From Asterias amurensis (taxonomy: Eukaryota; Echinodermata; Asteroidea; Forcipulatida; Asteriidae): a stretch of DNA of 64,000 bases. The position numbers and the translations under genes are program-made. Numbering within the stretch: the first letter of the stretch is position 1; each line of letters opens with the position of its first letter. The DNA is taken from positions 10,457,501 through 10,521,500 of the forward strand of contig NC_092668.1 of assembly GCF_032118995.1 (NCBI RefSeq), read 5' to 3'. Shown here piece after piece: positions 28,731 through 40,235 of this stretch. The notes under the pieces were generated by a model. That model made no database searches. It worked only from the letters and a program-made list of their open reading frames with translations, and was not told the origin of the DNA.

Positions 28731-29150
28731 ATATAGGTTTTCTCGGTCAATTTCGGAAAATGAGCAGCCAATTTAACCACCAGCCTATTCTATTTCGCAC
28801 GAAATTGAATGCTACTAAAAAAAAGGGTCATTCGATTTAACTTTAAGACTAGTCAAATCTACTTTTACGTCATTCGATTAAACAAAATAACCATTCAATT
28901 TAACAATTCATCAAAGCAGCATTCAAATTCGCAGACGCTTCTTGAGGCGTGTGTGTCACGAAAAGGAATGACGCTACGCTAAATTGAACAGAGTGCTTAA
29001 GAAATTTGACTCAACCCAAAACGAAATTGAATGGCCGAATTCTGAATTTGTAACGCAGTAACAACTGGAGAGGCAAAACAGCTTTAATTCGAACGCATAG
29101 AAATGAAATTGACTGCTCATTTGCCGAATTTGACCGGGAAAACCTATATA
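28731..29150. mobile_element. MITE with ATATAGGTTTTC ends
   Basis: The left end ATATAGGTTTTCTCGGTCAA is mirrored by the right end 'ttgaccgggaaaacctatat'. The homologous flank near 62470 lacks it, giving an empty site. Confidence 0.8.
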
Positions 29151-30343
29151 ATTAGTTCTCTAAGGACAAACTCTACCTGGCAAGAACAAACCTAACTGTA
29201 TAATTCTATTACACTCTAAATACCATAACAAAACCCTTGTAAGAATCGACTCGGTTTTCGGGGGTCAGTGAGCAAAGAAGAAACTTTTACTGGTTTTCCT
29301 TTTTTGGTGTTGATATGTGAACATAAAATTGCAACAAAGTCCTTACCAAAGTGGGGGAAACCTTTAAATTGTGTATTAGTTGTCATTTTTCCACTGCAAA
29401 GATTGTCTCAAATCAAAACGTCTAATGAAAGCAACAGTGGTCTCGACATCGTTTTATCGGAATGTTTTTATTCAATCTTGTATTTCAAAGTACGAGACAT
29501 TTAAAAAGGACGTCTTTTGATTTCAACAACCAAATACAGTAGTCCATTCAAAGGTCAATTTCAAGGTCTTTATGACTAAATAATATATTGAAAAATAAGG
29601 GATGATCCAAAACATCCCCATGTAAAATGGTACAGACCCATTTTTCTTCAACATGATGAGATGCTTTGAAAGTTGAAACATTTCGCACTGCATGTAAAGA
29701 TTTTGAACTTATAAGATTTTAATTTGATGTTTATTTTTTCCCAACTCATATCGTAGACTTTACGTAGACTCACAAACCAATGACGAAGAAATACAACTAA
29801 GACATGAAACAACAATAGAAGATGATCAAATTTAAGCAACGGTTTAAATCATTACGCCAACAGTTCCAGCAAGCGAATAATTCCCGAAACAAATACATGT
29901 TTAAACATTGATACATGGTTATAAAACAAAAATTTAAAATAATACCTTACACGTAAATTACAACAACTGTGTAAATGTTTCGTTTTTTGTTTTTTTTTGT
30001 TTTTTTGTGTCAACTTTGTTTACTGAAATAATCCCGAAGATTTCCGTCAAGTACGAAGACACCAGTACCAGATGTGTACGAGGCTACTGTTTCTGATATT
30101 AAACTTCACAATTAACCCGGATTCGATTCCTGTGGTGCCTTAACCATTTCTGGGTCGATAAAACCAGGAATTTGTGTCAAAATTACCCCCAAATTGTGCC
30201 AAATTACGCAAAATCCATGTTTACCCTGCTCGACGCCACCATGGGCTTATTTGCTTTGGTGGGAACGTGCTGTTTTCAACATTACTTTTTATAATGAGCA
30301 TTAAATGAAAAGCGAAACAATACTCTACGAAAAAATTGTATTT

Positions 30344-30349
30344 TTTATT
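30344..30349 (-). other. Candidate poly(A) signal of gene C
   Basis: AATAAA on the minus strand, 27 bases past the gene C stop codon. It would give a very short 3' UTR, so it may not be the one used. Confidence 0.3.
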
Positions 30350-30376
30350 ATAATGCTATAAATACCCAATTTGATT

Positions 30377-30526
30377 TCAGTTGATGTGACATCCAAGCAA
30401 TTCTAGCCGTAGAGAAACGAAGTCAATAAACGCTACGGGTTCGATACGCACTACGGCTGCCATGATGCTCTGATCAAACATATTGGTGACTGGGGTCTCA
30501 GTATCTTCAATGTTACCTTCAAACAC
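30377..30526 (-). CDS. Gene C exon 5
   Basis: Acceptor ttgcag. VFEGNIEDTETPVTNMFDQS to LLGCHIN and TGA (30379-30377). Confidence 0.9.
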   Translation of the reverse strand: MFEGNIEDTETPVTNMFDQSIMAAVVRIEPVAFIDFVSLRLELLGCHIN

Positions 30527-33500
30527 CTGCAAGTAATGAATGTGTTCATGTAGTGATACATAGACGGGATTTCTAGAAAACAGTGTACTAACACAAGTAT
30601 TAATTTACACCAGGGTGTTAATTTACACCAGGGTGTGTTTAGGTGGTTTCTAAGCGTTTATTATGGAGTGTTACACTTTCGGCTCAAAATTCTTAAAACA
30701 AAATTCGGTTCAGGCAAATTTAGCATCCATTTCCATGTTTATCAAACGAAACATAAATCAGATGAAATTTAAAAAAATCAACAGCAAAGTGCAATGTTTC
30801 ATGAGATTTATCTATTATTTATGTATTTCTTTATTGAATTTTTAAAGGAGTAAAACAAATAATGTTTGATTGCTAGAATTTTTTGGGTTTTCTTAAGTTC
30901 ACGTTGAAGAAAATAATCAGTAATCCACACCTTTCAAAGAGTTGACAAGAGGCATTTTATCATTTAATTATAATAGAGGCTTTTTATTTTGATAAATTTG
31001 ATAAGTTAATAAACAGGGGGGAAACAATAATAACCATAAAAATTATAACATTTTCTTATTAGTTTTATAGCCATTTCACAATAACAATCTCATTTCGCTT
31101 TACATTGGACAGCCACCAATTTGTCCACATTATACCGTCGCACATCTTAATATCAATCTAGTCTCTTTTAAAAATCTAACTCAGAAACCACTAAGCTGCT
31201 AATAAATGTGTATGTACCTGAATGGCTCCATTGTTATCTTTGACGTCTTCATAATCAGAGGACGATATCTTCTTGTACTTCACTCTGTATTCAGTCACAC
31301 GCCAATGCCATGAGGCGTCGTATCCCTGCGTGATGAGACCAGACACCACTGTACTCTCACCAAGGTCAACCTCATACCAGCAATTAGCATTAGACCTTTG
31401 TTCAAAACACAACAAAGATAACAACCACTGTAACAAAGGATGTTAATAAAGTACACCAAATGATTATGCAATTATTGTTACTTAAAACTAAATTTTAAAT
31501 AAAAATAGCACTTAGTGGTTATTAATCAAGCTTTAAAAACGTATATTACGGACTTTTATTCAAAAATAAAGCTCCGATTTGTTACATGAAAAAGTATATT
31601 ATCAAAATAAACATAATTTTCAGATAATGCTGGCAGACTTGTTCATAAAAATATTGGTGTATCTTAAAACCGAAAAGAAGAGATAGTATCCAAATGTGTT
31701 GCCTTTTTAAAACCTACTTGAACAAGTTGTGGCGTGAATGTAGGTGCTTTTCATCCTCAAAGAATATTATTGAGGATTAAAGACAGTGGACACTATTGGT
31801 AATTGTCAAAAGCCAGTCTTCTCACTTGGTGTATCTCAACATATGCATAAAAAAACAAACCTTGCGAAATATGAATGAAATAAAAAACACGCTTGTCATA
31901 CGAACATGTGTGCTTTCAGATGCTTGATTTCGAGACCTCAAATTCTAAACTTGAGGTCTCGAAGTCAAATTCGTGGAAAATTACTTATTTCACGAAAACT
32001 ACGTTACTTCAGAGGGAGCCGTCTCTCACAATGTTTTATACCAGCAACCTTTCCCCATTACTCCTAACCATGTGAGGTTTTATGCTGATATTATTATTTT
32101 GAGTAATTACCAATAGTGTCCACACTGCCTTTAAAGACAGTGTACACTATTGGTAATTGCCAAAGACCAGTCTTCTCACTTGGTGTATCTCAACATATGC
32201 ATAAAATAACAAACCTGTGAAAATTTAAGCTCGATCGGTCGTCGGAGTTGCGAGATAACTATGAAAAAAAACCTTGTCACACGAAGTTGTGTGCTTTGAG
32301 ATGCTTGATTTCGAGACCTCAAGTTCTAAACTTGAGGTCTCGAAATCATTTCATGGAAAATGATTTCTTTCTCCAAAACTAGGTCACTTCAGAGGGAGCT
32401 GTTTCTCACAATGTTTTATACCGTCAACCTCTCCCCATTAATCGTTACCAAGTAAGGTTTTATGCTAATAATTATTTTGAGTAATTACCAATAGTGTCCA
32501 CTGCCTTTAAGTGTATTGAAGACTTAAGCAGTTCAATCCTTCCAACTGTCGTTGCTATTTTTAAGTTGATCTATTTATTTCAGCTTTATAGCAGTTCTAT
32601 CATGAAATTGAGTGTGTATCAATGACATGATTTTTCTAAGTTAGTTGTTGACCTGAGAGTGTTTTTGTTAAATAAAATAGGTCGACTGATACATACTGTG
32701 GAATCCAAGCCACTCCGTTCAGACGCCCATAGGTGGTTTCATAATGATCCGATTCACTGATGCTCTCATCAGGAATGGTTCCATCTTCAAGACCCAAAGG
32801 CTCTGGAGTAGAACACTCAATACCTGGCATATTAATATGTAAATAAAACATTTCCTGAATTATAGACATTTTCATGACGCATAAGCAAGTGACGTTGTTT
32901 CCCTCAATTCTTTCAAAAACTATTTGCAAAGACGAAACATAGAAAGGTTTTATTTTAAAGCCGTTATACACTTTCGGTCCTTAAAAAAAGAAAGAAAAAA
33001 AAAGAAAGTCACAGATTTACAAATAATTTACAGGGTTTACAGAAGGTAATGGTGAAAGACTTCTCTTGAAATATTATTCCATGAAATGCTTTACTTTTTG
33101 AGAAAACATTAAAACAATATCAATTCTCGATAGCGAGAATTACGGATTTATTTTAAACACACGTCATGACACGGCGAAACATGCGGAAACAAGAGTGGGT
33201 TTCCCGTTATTTTCTCCCGACTCCGATAACCGATTAACCTAACTTTAACAGGTTTGTTATTTAATTATTAGTTGTGATACACGAAGTGTGGGCATTTGGA
33301 CAATACTGTTAACCGAAAGTTTCCAATGGCTTCAACATATATCCCTAGACGGGCCCGATTGAGGGTTGGGAACTTATTAAAGAAAGGAATGCGTTACATG
33401 AGTAAATAACGTTAATTGACTGGGTACTTCACAGGTTTGTCATTTTATTTATAAGTTGTGATACACGAAGTGTGGGACTTTGACAATACTGTTTACCGTA

Positions 33501-36500
33501 AGTGTATAATGGCTTGAAGGGACAAACGTCAATCAATATTGGCAGGAACGACCTTATTTAATAGCCGAGGGTGCCAAACCTTAAACGGAACGAAAGTCTC
33601 GAGTTTTCGTATCTGGGTGTACTCGAGTTTCAAAGTAAAAATTGAGGCACGAAGGCAGCGGACACTATTGGTAATTACTCAAAATAATTATTGGCTTTAA
33701 AACTTACTTGGTAACGAGTAATGAAGAGCTTCTGTTAGTACAAAACATTGTGAGAAACAGCTCTCTCGCATTTTCATCCATATGTTGAGATACACAAAGT
33801 GAGAAGACTGGTCTTTGACAATATTACCAATAGTGTCCAGTGTCGGTAATTTCCTCATTTTGCATTATGTTTCTGTAAAGGTTTATTAGGCATTGACTAT
33901 TAAATACTTCATGCCAATAAACCTTTACAGATAGATGATATTGTGGGCTAAATTTACCCTCATAATCGACAACGTTTCTTACTTTTTCGATCATCTTGAC
34001 ATCCGAAGAATTCAAGCATTCTAACTGCGATCTTATTCAGGTAGTAGGGCGCCCCCTGTTGGTATGACGCATTTGGAGCAGTCAGTCCGCCGAGTACAGC
34101 AGCATACTCGCATGGATCTTCGTAAGGTAAGACCCATCGGTGTGGATTGTTAGAGGTGACATCATACTTCAATCCGTTGTAGCAAGCTTGATGAGACGAG
34201 ACTAGAGTAACACCTGAAATGTAACAGTGTCGTGAGAAAGTTGTAATCCACTCGGGATTCAGGCTGGTGAAATAAATGCGTTTTGCGTTCCATCAAAAAT
34301 ATATATATCGTTTCCTCATTGTCTATCCAAACATAAAATGCATTGTTTCATTGGAACAAGTTTATACCTGACCGAGTCTTGCTATTTCGTATGAGGATAG
34401 CTTTCCCAGCTTCCAACTGGCCATTCAAATTTGTCCGAGGAAAGGCACGAAAAACAATCAGAAAACGCAGGCCTTTCTCAGTCAAGGCACATTCTTTAGA
34501 AGGCCCCGAAGGGGGAGGTAAACACGTTTTTTTGAAAAAGGTCAACAAAATACTGGAATTTACTTGTTCACTCAAAACGTTATATGGTTCCCCAGAAATC
34601 AAATTCTGTTCACACGAAAAAAAACTATTTTGTTCCAACAAAATATTGTTTTGTTCTCTCGAAACATCGAAATCATAACTATTTTGAGGTTACGAAATAA
34701 TCTCAGGGGAACGAAATTTCCTTGGTAAATGGTATTTCAAATGGAGGAAATACTATTTCGAGGAACAAACTAATTTCACTTGTCTCTTTAGGGGCCCTTA
34801 TTTTATGATCGAAACATAACGGGCACTGAAAAATAAAACGCGGGGACATTGTGGCTCCTCCGTATTTTAAAAAGTGTTAAAGCAATTTCCATGAATCTTG
34901 CCACAGATGTTTTTTTCAACGACTTTTAAATGATGACGTTAAAACATTCCATATTTTAACATTAAATAGTCTTTTTATATGTTCATAATGGTTTTTGTCC
35001 AAATGCATTTTAAGTCTTTGCTGTTTTGAATGTTTTCAAATCAAAAAATTGAACTTTATCATATGTACCTTTAAATTGTTTGTTACGAACAAAATTATTG
35101 TAGGGGCCATTGTGCCCCCATCCCAGGTTCGGTCATGGTGCTACGATGACATGGCAGCAGTGGCATATTCCACTCCTAAGGGGGTCACACTTTTATGACA
35201 TGTTTTATTATCAAGAAAGTAGTTTTTACTGTGGTTGGCTTTTCGAAGAGCACTCCCTTCTTTTCCCTAAGGTAATTTTAAAAAATACAGTCCTACAGTT
35301 AGCATAAATTCATCAATATGAAAATGTGTGTTACTGTGATGTCGCCAAGCCAGGTTTCTGTAAAGGACATCATGCAAACCGTGCGAAATCCATGCATGTA
35401 TTCAACATTAGCTCGCAATTCGTCCAATTTGTTGGAGATTGCACAACTCCCAGAATCAGGGAATGGTTACGACTTTCTTAACTCATCCAGCCTTACCCCT
35501 TATCCTTCATGTAATACCCTTAAGTATTTCAATGGGAATATCGTTCAGTAAGTTTCTGTGTGGTTGATGGATTGGTTGCGTTTCTTATGGCGCGTAATTC
35601 GTCAGGTGAGTAGCAGACACGTTTCATTTCTGGTCCATAGCACATGAAACACAGCTAACGTACAACTCCACGAAGTCCACGTATTAAAGAAGTGATGAGG
35701 GCAAACAAAACCACACACGGCAATGACACAGGAAACCAATAAAAACTACGACGAAAAGACATCAACGGGAAGAAATGAAACAACAAACTGGGTGAGCTAA
35801 CGTCGCCACAGGAGCAGCGCCGTAAAACACTTCCGAACACGTTGACTGTCCGAGAAAGTGCCTGTTTTCATACCTGTTTCGTAAATCCCAGAAGACGATA
35901 AACAATACAGTCTATCCGCAGCCCATGCGTTAATAAGCATAGTTACCGGGTTTTATCTATAACATTTTGTGTGTTTTTATGCGTGACCTCGGTTTGAATA
36001 AATAATAATCAGTTCAAAGGGCCGCTGGAATTCGGTCATTTTCGGCCTCAGAAAAGTCTCAACCAAAATAATGTACCAGTAAATTGAAACGAAGAGCCCT
36101 GGCCGCCAAAAGCGTTGGCAAAACAACAACAGAGCCTTTTGTGAGCTAAATCATGGGGGTCAGCTCATGCCAGACAGGCTGTATTGTTATTGACTAACGC
36201 AGGCATTGCGATCGGGGCACCATACCCACGAAAAACAGCAAGCTGCCATATCACTCGATGAGGTAATCGTCAGCCAATCACCCTGCAGGAAAACCATGGT
36301 GTCCAATGGTTGATTTTTCGTAACGGTTTTTTTTTTTGACAACCGGTGGAAATCGCTGTATCCTGTCTGCACTAGTTATGACTCGGTCGCTTTTAAAATT
36401 TCCGGGAAGAATATGAAATAATCGATCCATATAATTATACTAATTGGGGACTGTTGCCGACATTCATAACGGGAAAATTTACCGTGTTTTTGTGACTTTT

Positions 36501-37162
36501 TTTCTTTCTTTTTGAAAACCATTTTTACGTACACTTTCCTCTTTTGAAAATTTGAGTTACCGATACATTATTTAGGTTGAGACTTTTCAGAAAAGGCCGA
36601 AAATGACAGAATTCCAGAAGCCCTTTTGACTAATTAAATGTTCACACAAAGGTCACGCACGAAAAACGATGAATAATTTGTAGATAAAAAGTAAGGAGAT
36701 TTAGTGACCTGCGGGTAGACTAAACAATTTGTTGAAACTCTCTCTTTCTCCAAGAAAAAAAAAAATAAAAAAAATAGGTAGCTTGCATACCGCAAAAAAC
36801 AGTCTTTTTAAATTGAATATAATTGGTATTTGTATGTGATAACAATGTAACAGTGTTAGTTTTAACGTCAGTATCGTCACAAAAACATGACGAAAAGGGG
36901 CACTGTCGTCCTGATTAAAGACTAAATTTCTGAAATTTAAATTGGAGAAGAAATAAGTATACATTGATCAGTACTCAGAAGTAAAGTCAAGTGTCATTAA
37001 GAATGACATAATGCTGAGTCTCTTCCTACCATTTTCTTCAATCAATCTAAAACAAATCCTTATGGATTGCATTCTTATTCATACAGTTATCCGTAAGAAC
37101 TAGTTTGAATACATACCTGACAATGCACACACCATCAGAATAGCAAGCGTTTTTTCATCCAT
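30377..37162 (-). CDS. Gene C: secreted discoidin (F5/8 type C) protein, five exons
   Basis: Exons in reading order: 37162-37117, 34213-33983, 32823-32697, 31395-31218 and 30526-30377, total 732 bases, 243 residues. Residues 1-15 are the signal peptide MDEKTLAILMVCALS. 16-92 are the N-terminal module with Cys in ACYNG, DPCEY and FFGCQ and an NAS glycosylation site. About 94-241 is one F5/8C domain (SIECSTPEPLGLEDGTIPDE, then WYEVDLG, GLITQG, YRVKYKK and finally LRLELLGC). All splice sites are GT/AG and all phases fit. No stop or frameshift was seen. Likely exported and disulfide-bonded; ligand unknown. Unlike A and D it has no Cys after the LNG...W motif but carries one in 'NANCW'. It is the C parent of the hybrid gene D. 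Confidence 0.9.
31218..31395 (-). CDS. Gene C exon 4
   Basis: Acceptor caaag|g, donor cag|gtacat. Encodes NCWYEVDLGESTVVSGLITQ and the YRVKYKKISSSDYEDV strands. Confidence 0.9.
31777..32134. mobile_element. GGCAGTGGACACT-type MITE
   Basis: In gene C intron 3. Left 'gacagtggacactattggtaa', right 'accaatagtgtccacactgcc'. Confidence 0.8.
32135..32512. mobile_element. GGCAGTGGACACT-type MITE, second of a tandem pair
   Basis: It starts where the previous copy ends, separated only by 'tttaaa'. Both ends intact. Confidence 0.82.
32697..32823 (-). CDS. Gene C exon 3
   Basis: Acceptor tgccag, donor ca|gtatgt. 127 bases, phase 1 in and phase 2 out. Starts the discoidin domain. Confidence 0.9.
32990..33333. 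mobile_element. CATTGGACC-type MITE, reverse copy
   Basis: Reverse complement of 20109-20484 over most of its length. The 5' end is replaced by an A-rich run. In gene C intron 2. Confidence 0.72.
33423..33518. mobile_element. Fragment of the CATTGGACC-type MITE
   Basis: Only 'ttataagttgtgatacacgaagtgtggg' and the following end remain. Confidence 0.6.
33653..33845. mobile_element. GGCAGTGGACACT-type MITE, internally deleted
   Basis: Left arm to 'gagaaacagctctct', then directly the right arm 'catatgttgagatacac...accaatagtgtccagtgtc'. Confidence 0.75.
33983..34213 (-). CDS. Gene C exon 2
   Basis: Acceptor atttcag, donor a|gtaaga. 231 bases. Encodes the N-terminal module, GVTLVSSHQACYNGLKYDVT through GCQDDRK. 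Confidence 0.9.
34214..37116 (-). other. Gene C intron 1
   Basis: About 2.9 kb, nearly identical to gene D intron 1 (43611-46513). No other gene was recognised in it on either strand; short frames conserved between the two copies only reflect the recent duplication. Confidence 0.7.
37117..37162 (-). CDS. Gene C exon 1 (signal peptide)
   Basis: ATG at 37162-37160, donor g|gtatgt. 46 bases, phase 1 out. Confidence 0.88.
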
Positions 37163-37440
37163 TCTCGAACCCCCAACACCAGCTCAGCTTCTGGGCCTGG
37201 TGTATGCTTCAAGGTAGACGGACAACTGCCGGTAACTATTGCTCAGGAGAGCGCATTGTCAGAGGAACCAATCAGGAACGGACAACATCTTCGGGAGTGT
37301 GACGCAGTGGATTTTCATTGGTCAATATATTTCCTATAAACAGAATAGGCTATACGTTGGTATCATTATTGCCAATAACGAGAGGTTTTCTTCTACAGAA
37401 AGTTTCCGGAAGTGCGCAGCCAGCTAATACCGATAACCTT
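37163..37440 (-). promoter_or_regulatory. Conserved proximal 5' region of gene C
   Basis: About 250 bases just upstream of the ATG are conserved with D (identical) and with the more distant E (57465-57715), while flanks beyond diverge in E. It holds two CCAAT/ATTGG boxes (37267-37271 and 37317-37321) and a TATAAA at 37335-37340 read on the plus strand. Promoter function is inferred from position and conservation. Confidence 0.45.
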
Positions 37441-38379
37441 GTTGCTCACTAAACAATTTCTTTTGAATGATCACAGCCGACTGAATCCAATATAGAACGC
37501 TCACACACGATTTAACATTGTAATTCAGCACGTCTGCCTAGCTTCGGTAGCTTTATCATACCGAGCTGGCACCAACGGAGCACAATGTCGTCTCCAGATG
37601 AAAGATGTTTTTACAGCAAAACAATGGCTTCCATAAGTCTCCGTAACTGTGATCCGATATAATAACTCAACAGTGTATTTAACTACATTGTAATGACTAC
37701 TGAACACTCGGTATTGATCAACTCCACACACCATCAGAACTTGATATTAGATCACTTATTTAAATTTGCCACCAACTCTGTGAAACTCGTATTATTCATA
37801 AATTATTAATATAACTAGGCCAGCCTATATGCTTACAGTCTATGCATTGCAATGGCTCAAAACCGGCGCAAACCGGCGTGTGTTTTGACCTTTGACCCCA
37901 TACATTTCAGATAGAGATACCCAGTCCAATTATTTTGCGGACGTGACAGGCGTGAACTGTTAGGGTATCTATGTGAAGCTCATCACTGTGCAATGTGCAC
38001 GTTTATCCAATATCATTGTATCCAATGGAATCACTGGATCTGAGAAGCTGGGACCTTTCTTTATCCTTACGGATAAAGACAGGGGCCCAGTCTGACACAT
38101 CAGCAGAATCAACGTGGGCTGAAAGAAGATGTTTCAAAATAGAGCGTTATCAGAAGTAGTTTGTACACAGTTTGCCGTATTGGAGCAATAATCTCCGGCC
38201 TTTCTTCCCCTGGTAGGGTCCAGAGGCAAAGCTCTAACTGTTTTGGGATTAAAATAAAGCATCCGTATGCCAACAAACATAAAATAACACACTATTTAAG
38301 CCTTCTTAATGAACATGAATCTTTTAATTTTACAGCAACACTCAGTAAAAAGCAAACAGCGGCAAAAGAGTAGTATACT
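37441..38379. other. Spacer between C and D, no gene seen
   Basis: Non-coding. It matches 46838-47710 in the second duplication unit, which lacks about 70 bases near 37790-37860. Bases 38005-38110 resemble the repeat at 145-245. Confidence 0.5.
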
Positions 38380-38809
38380 TGTAATGATTCTCCTTATTCT
38401 TCCGATGGCCCACCGATACTGCAGCCAGTAGACAGAAAACACAATCGTTAATAAGTTTTGTATAAACAATGAGACCCTTTAACATCTATCCCTATGCATG
38501 CTAGATTGGCATGGTGTATGACCCTTTGTATTACTTATATACTCGGAATCTCCGGTTAGAAAGTACTGTTGATGTACGCTTGTGAACCATAAAAGAGTTA
38601 ACAAAAACAATTGACAGGTTTGTATTTCCTGTCTGTACACGTCTTGAAAGGTTAAAAGCTTTGTTAAAGTATGAAATCAATATTGCAAATGTGTTTTACA
38701 CGTTTTCCAAAAGTACTTCACGCTGCAGAAACCGATGGCAGCCGTGAAGTGTCATGGGTGGGACATCGCAAGGTTAAAGTGAAACAAACTTGCCAATAGG
38801 GAATAAAAG

Positions 38810-39305
38810 GGTAGCGACGAGTTCTTACACGGCCGTTTAAAACCGGCAGGGTCGAATTGCCGTGTGATAAAGCGCACGGCCTTTAGCGCACGGCAACGAC
38901 CCTGCAAGGTTTTAAACGGACTTAAGAACGAGTCACTACTCTTTTGTTCTCATTCATAAATGCCCTTTTGTTAAAAAACGTAAAAAAATACAAGTACAGA
39001 CACTTTGACAGTTGAAAATTCGAGGTTTTTTCAAAAACTTTGTGAAGAGTCTGTTGCGCGTGGGTTGTGTGTACGCGCGCGGGCTTAGAAATAGATTACG
39101 TGCGCGCTCTTTGAAGTAGATTACGCGCTGTTACTAATACCTATGAATTGCGTTCCGCGTGATTATCTTGCGCGCATGACAAGTGGAAGCCAGCCGGTTA
39201 TAAACACTGGTGATTATCAACCGTTAAACACCCCCACGTGACGCGCTCTCCACCAATAGGAGTAGAGAAACTGTCTGGGGTATTTATGAATAAGTATTAT
39301 TTTTT
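38810..39305. mobile_element. Inverted-repeat element in the D 3' flank
   Basis: It opens with an inverted pair around 'cgtttaaaaccggcagggtcg' / 'cgaccctgcaaggttttaaacg' (38834-38919) and continues with the same repeat as 2300-2660. The second unit has it at 48135-48625. Confidence 0.6.
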
Positions 39306-40085
39306 TAACAGCGGCAATAGGTAAACACGCTAAAGTGCACTCATAACTTTAAGAATATTGCTAGAGGAATATTTAAAGCTGCTTAAAAGTGTTGTGCACA
39401 ACGAGAAGTATGAACAACTTGATATTACTCTCTAAAAAACTCTAGAAAACAGACCGAGGTTATGGATCCCATCGGGCCTGACCCATCCAGTCCTACTGTC
39501 CCGGAGAGTGGCTAAACAAACTGTATTCTAAAAAATAAACTTTTGCTAGGGGAGAACAAATATCGTTTTTTCCCCGGTTGTGTGATTTTAAGAGCATAAA
39601 TAATTGCAACTAAAACAATGAAAAGAGGAAGGAAAATGAACAATCACTTTTTGTGATGTATTCATTTTCCAATAGAGTCCTGCTGTGGGTCGGAATAAAC
39701 GTTGTTATTGTGAAGATTGTCTTTTTTTTCTCGTTACCCTTTAAGAGTACACGATTTGTCAAGATCCAAAACATCTGATGACATCATTCTCAGAGAAATG
39801 GGTATCTACATTTTTGTATCTACAATTTACCCGAATCTGATTCACGTGAGGCATGAGCCATTTCTGGGTCAATATCGCCAGGAATCTGTTTCAAAGTAAC
39901 CTCAAAAGTGAAAGTGACGTACAATCCACGGTTACCCCGATCGACGCCATCAAACTAACTCGCTGTTTTTTAAGACCATAAAAAATACTGTTTTCTGCAT
40001 TAACTTTTAAATTAGCACGACAAACATCAAAACGATAGTCTACAATAAAATGAGTATTTTTGGTTATTATAGAACTGATTTGATT

Positions 40086-40235
40086 TCAGTTGATGTGACA
40101 TCCAAGCAACTCCAACCGTAGAGCAAATATTTCAATAAATGCTACAGGTTCAATGCGCACCGTGGTAGCCACGATGCTCTGATCAAACATATTGGTGACT
40201 CGGGTCGTAGAATCATCAATGTTACCTTCGAATAC
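40086..40235 (-). CDS. Gene D exon 5
   Basis: Acceptor ttgcag. Encodes VFEGNIDDSTTRVTNMFDQS to LLGCHIN and TGA. Confidence 0.9.
   Translation of the reverse strand, partial: VFEGNIDDSTTRVTNMFDQSIVATTVRIEPVAFIEIFALRLELLGCHIN

Larger units (their letters stand above)
28085..30376 (-). repeat. 3' flank of gene C, homologous to other cluster flanks
   Basis: Matches 61750-64000 almost along its length ('gatggatttcaggggcgag', 'ccgatggcccaccgat', 'agtgagcaaagaa...acttttactggtttt'), and in parts 38380-40085 and 47710-50783 downstream of D and E. It marks the region next to the last exon of each minus-strand copy. No coding region is seen. Confidence 0.75.

Noticed and set aside
34343-34678. Frames conserved between 34343-34678 and 43740-44038 as a possible small gene
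   Set aside because: Conservation comes from the recent segmental duplication of intron 1; frames are overlapping on both strands and show no domain.
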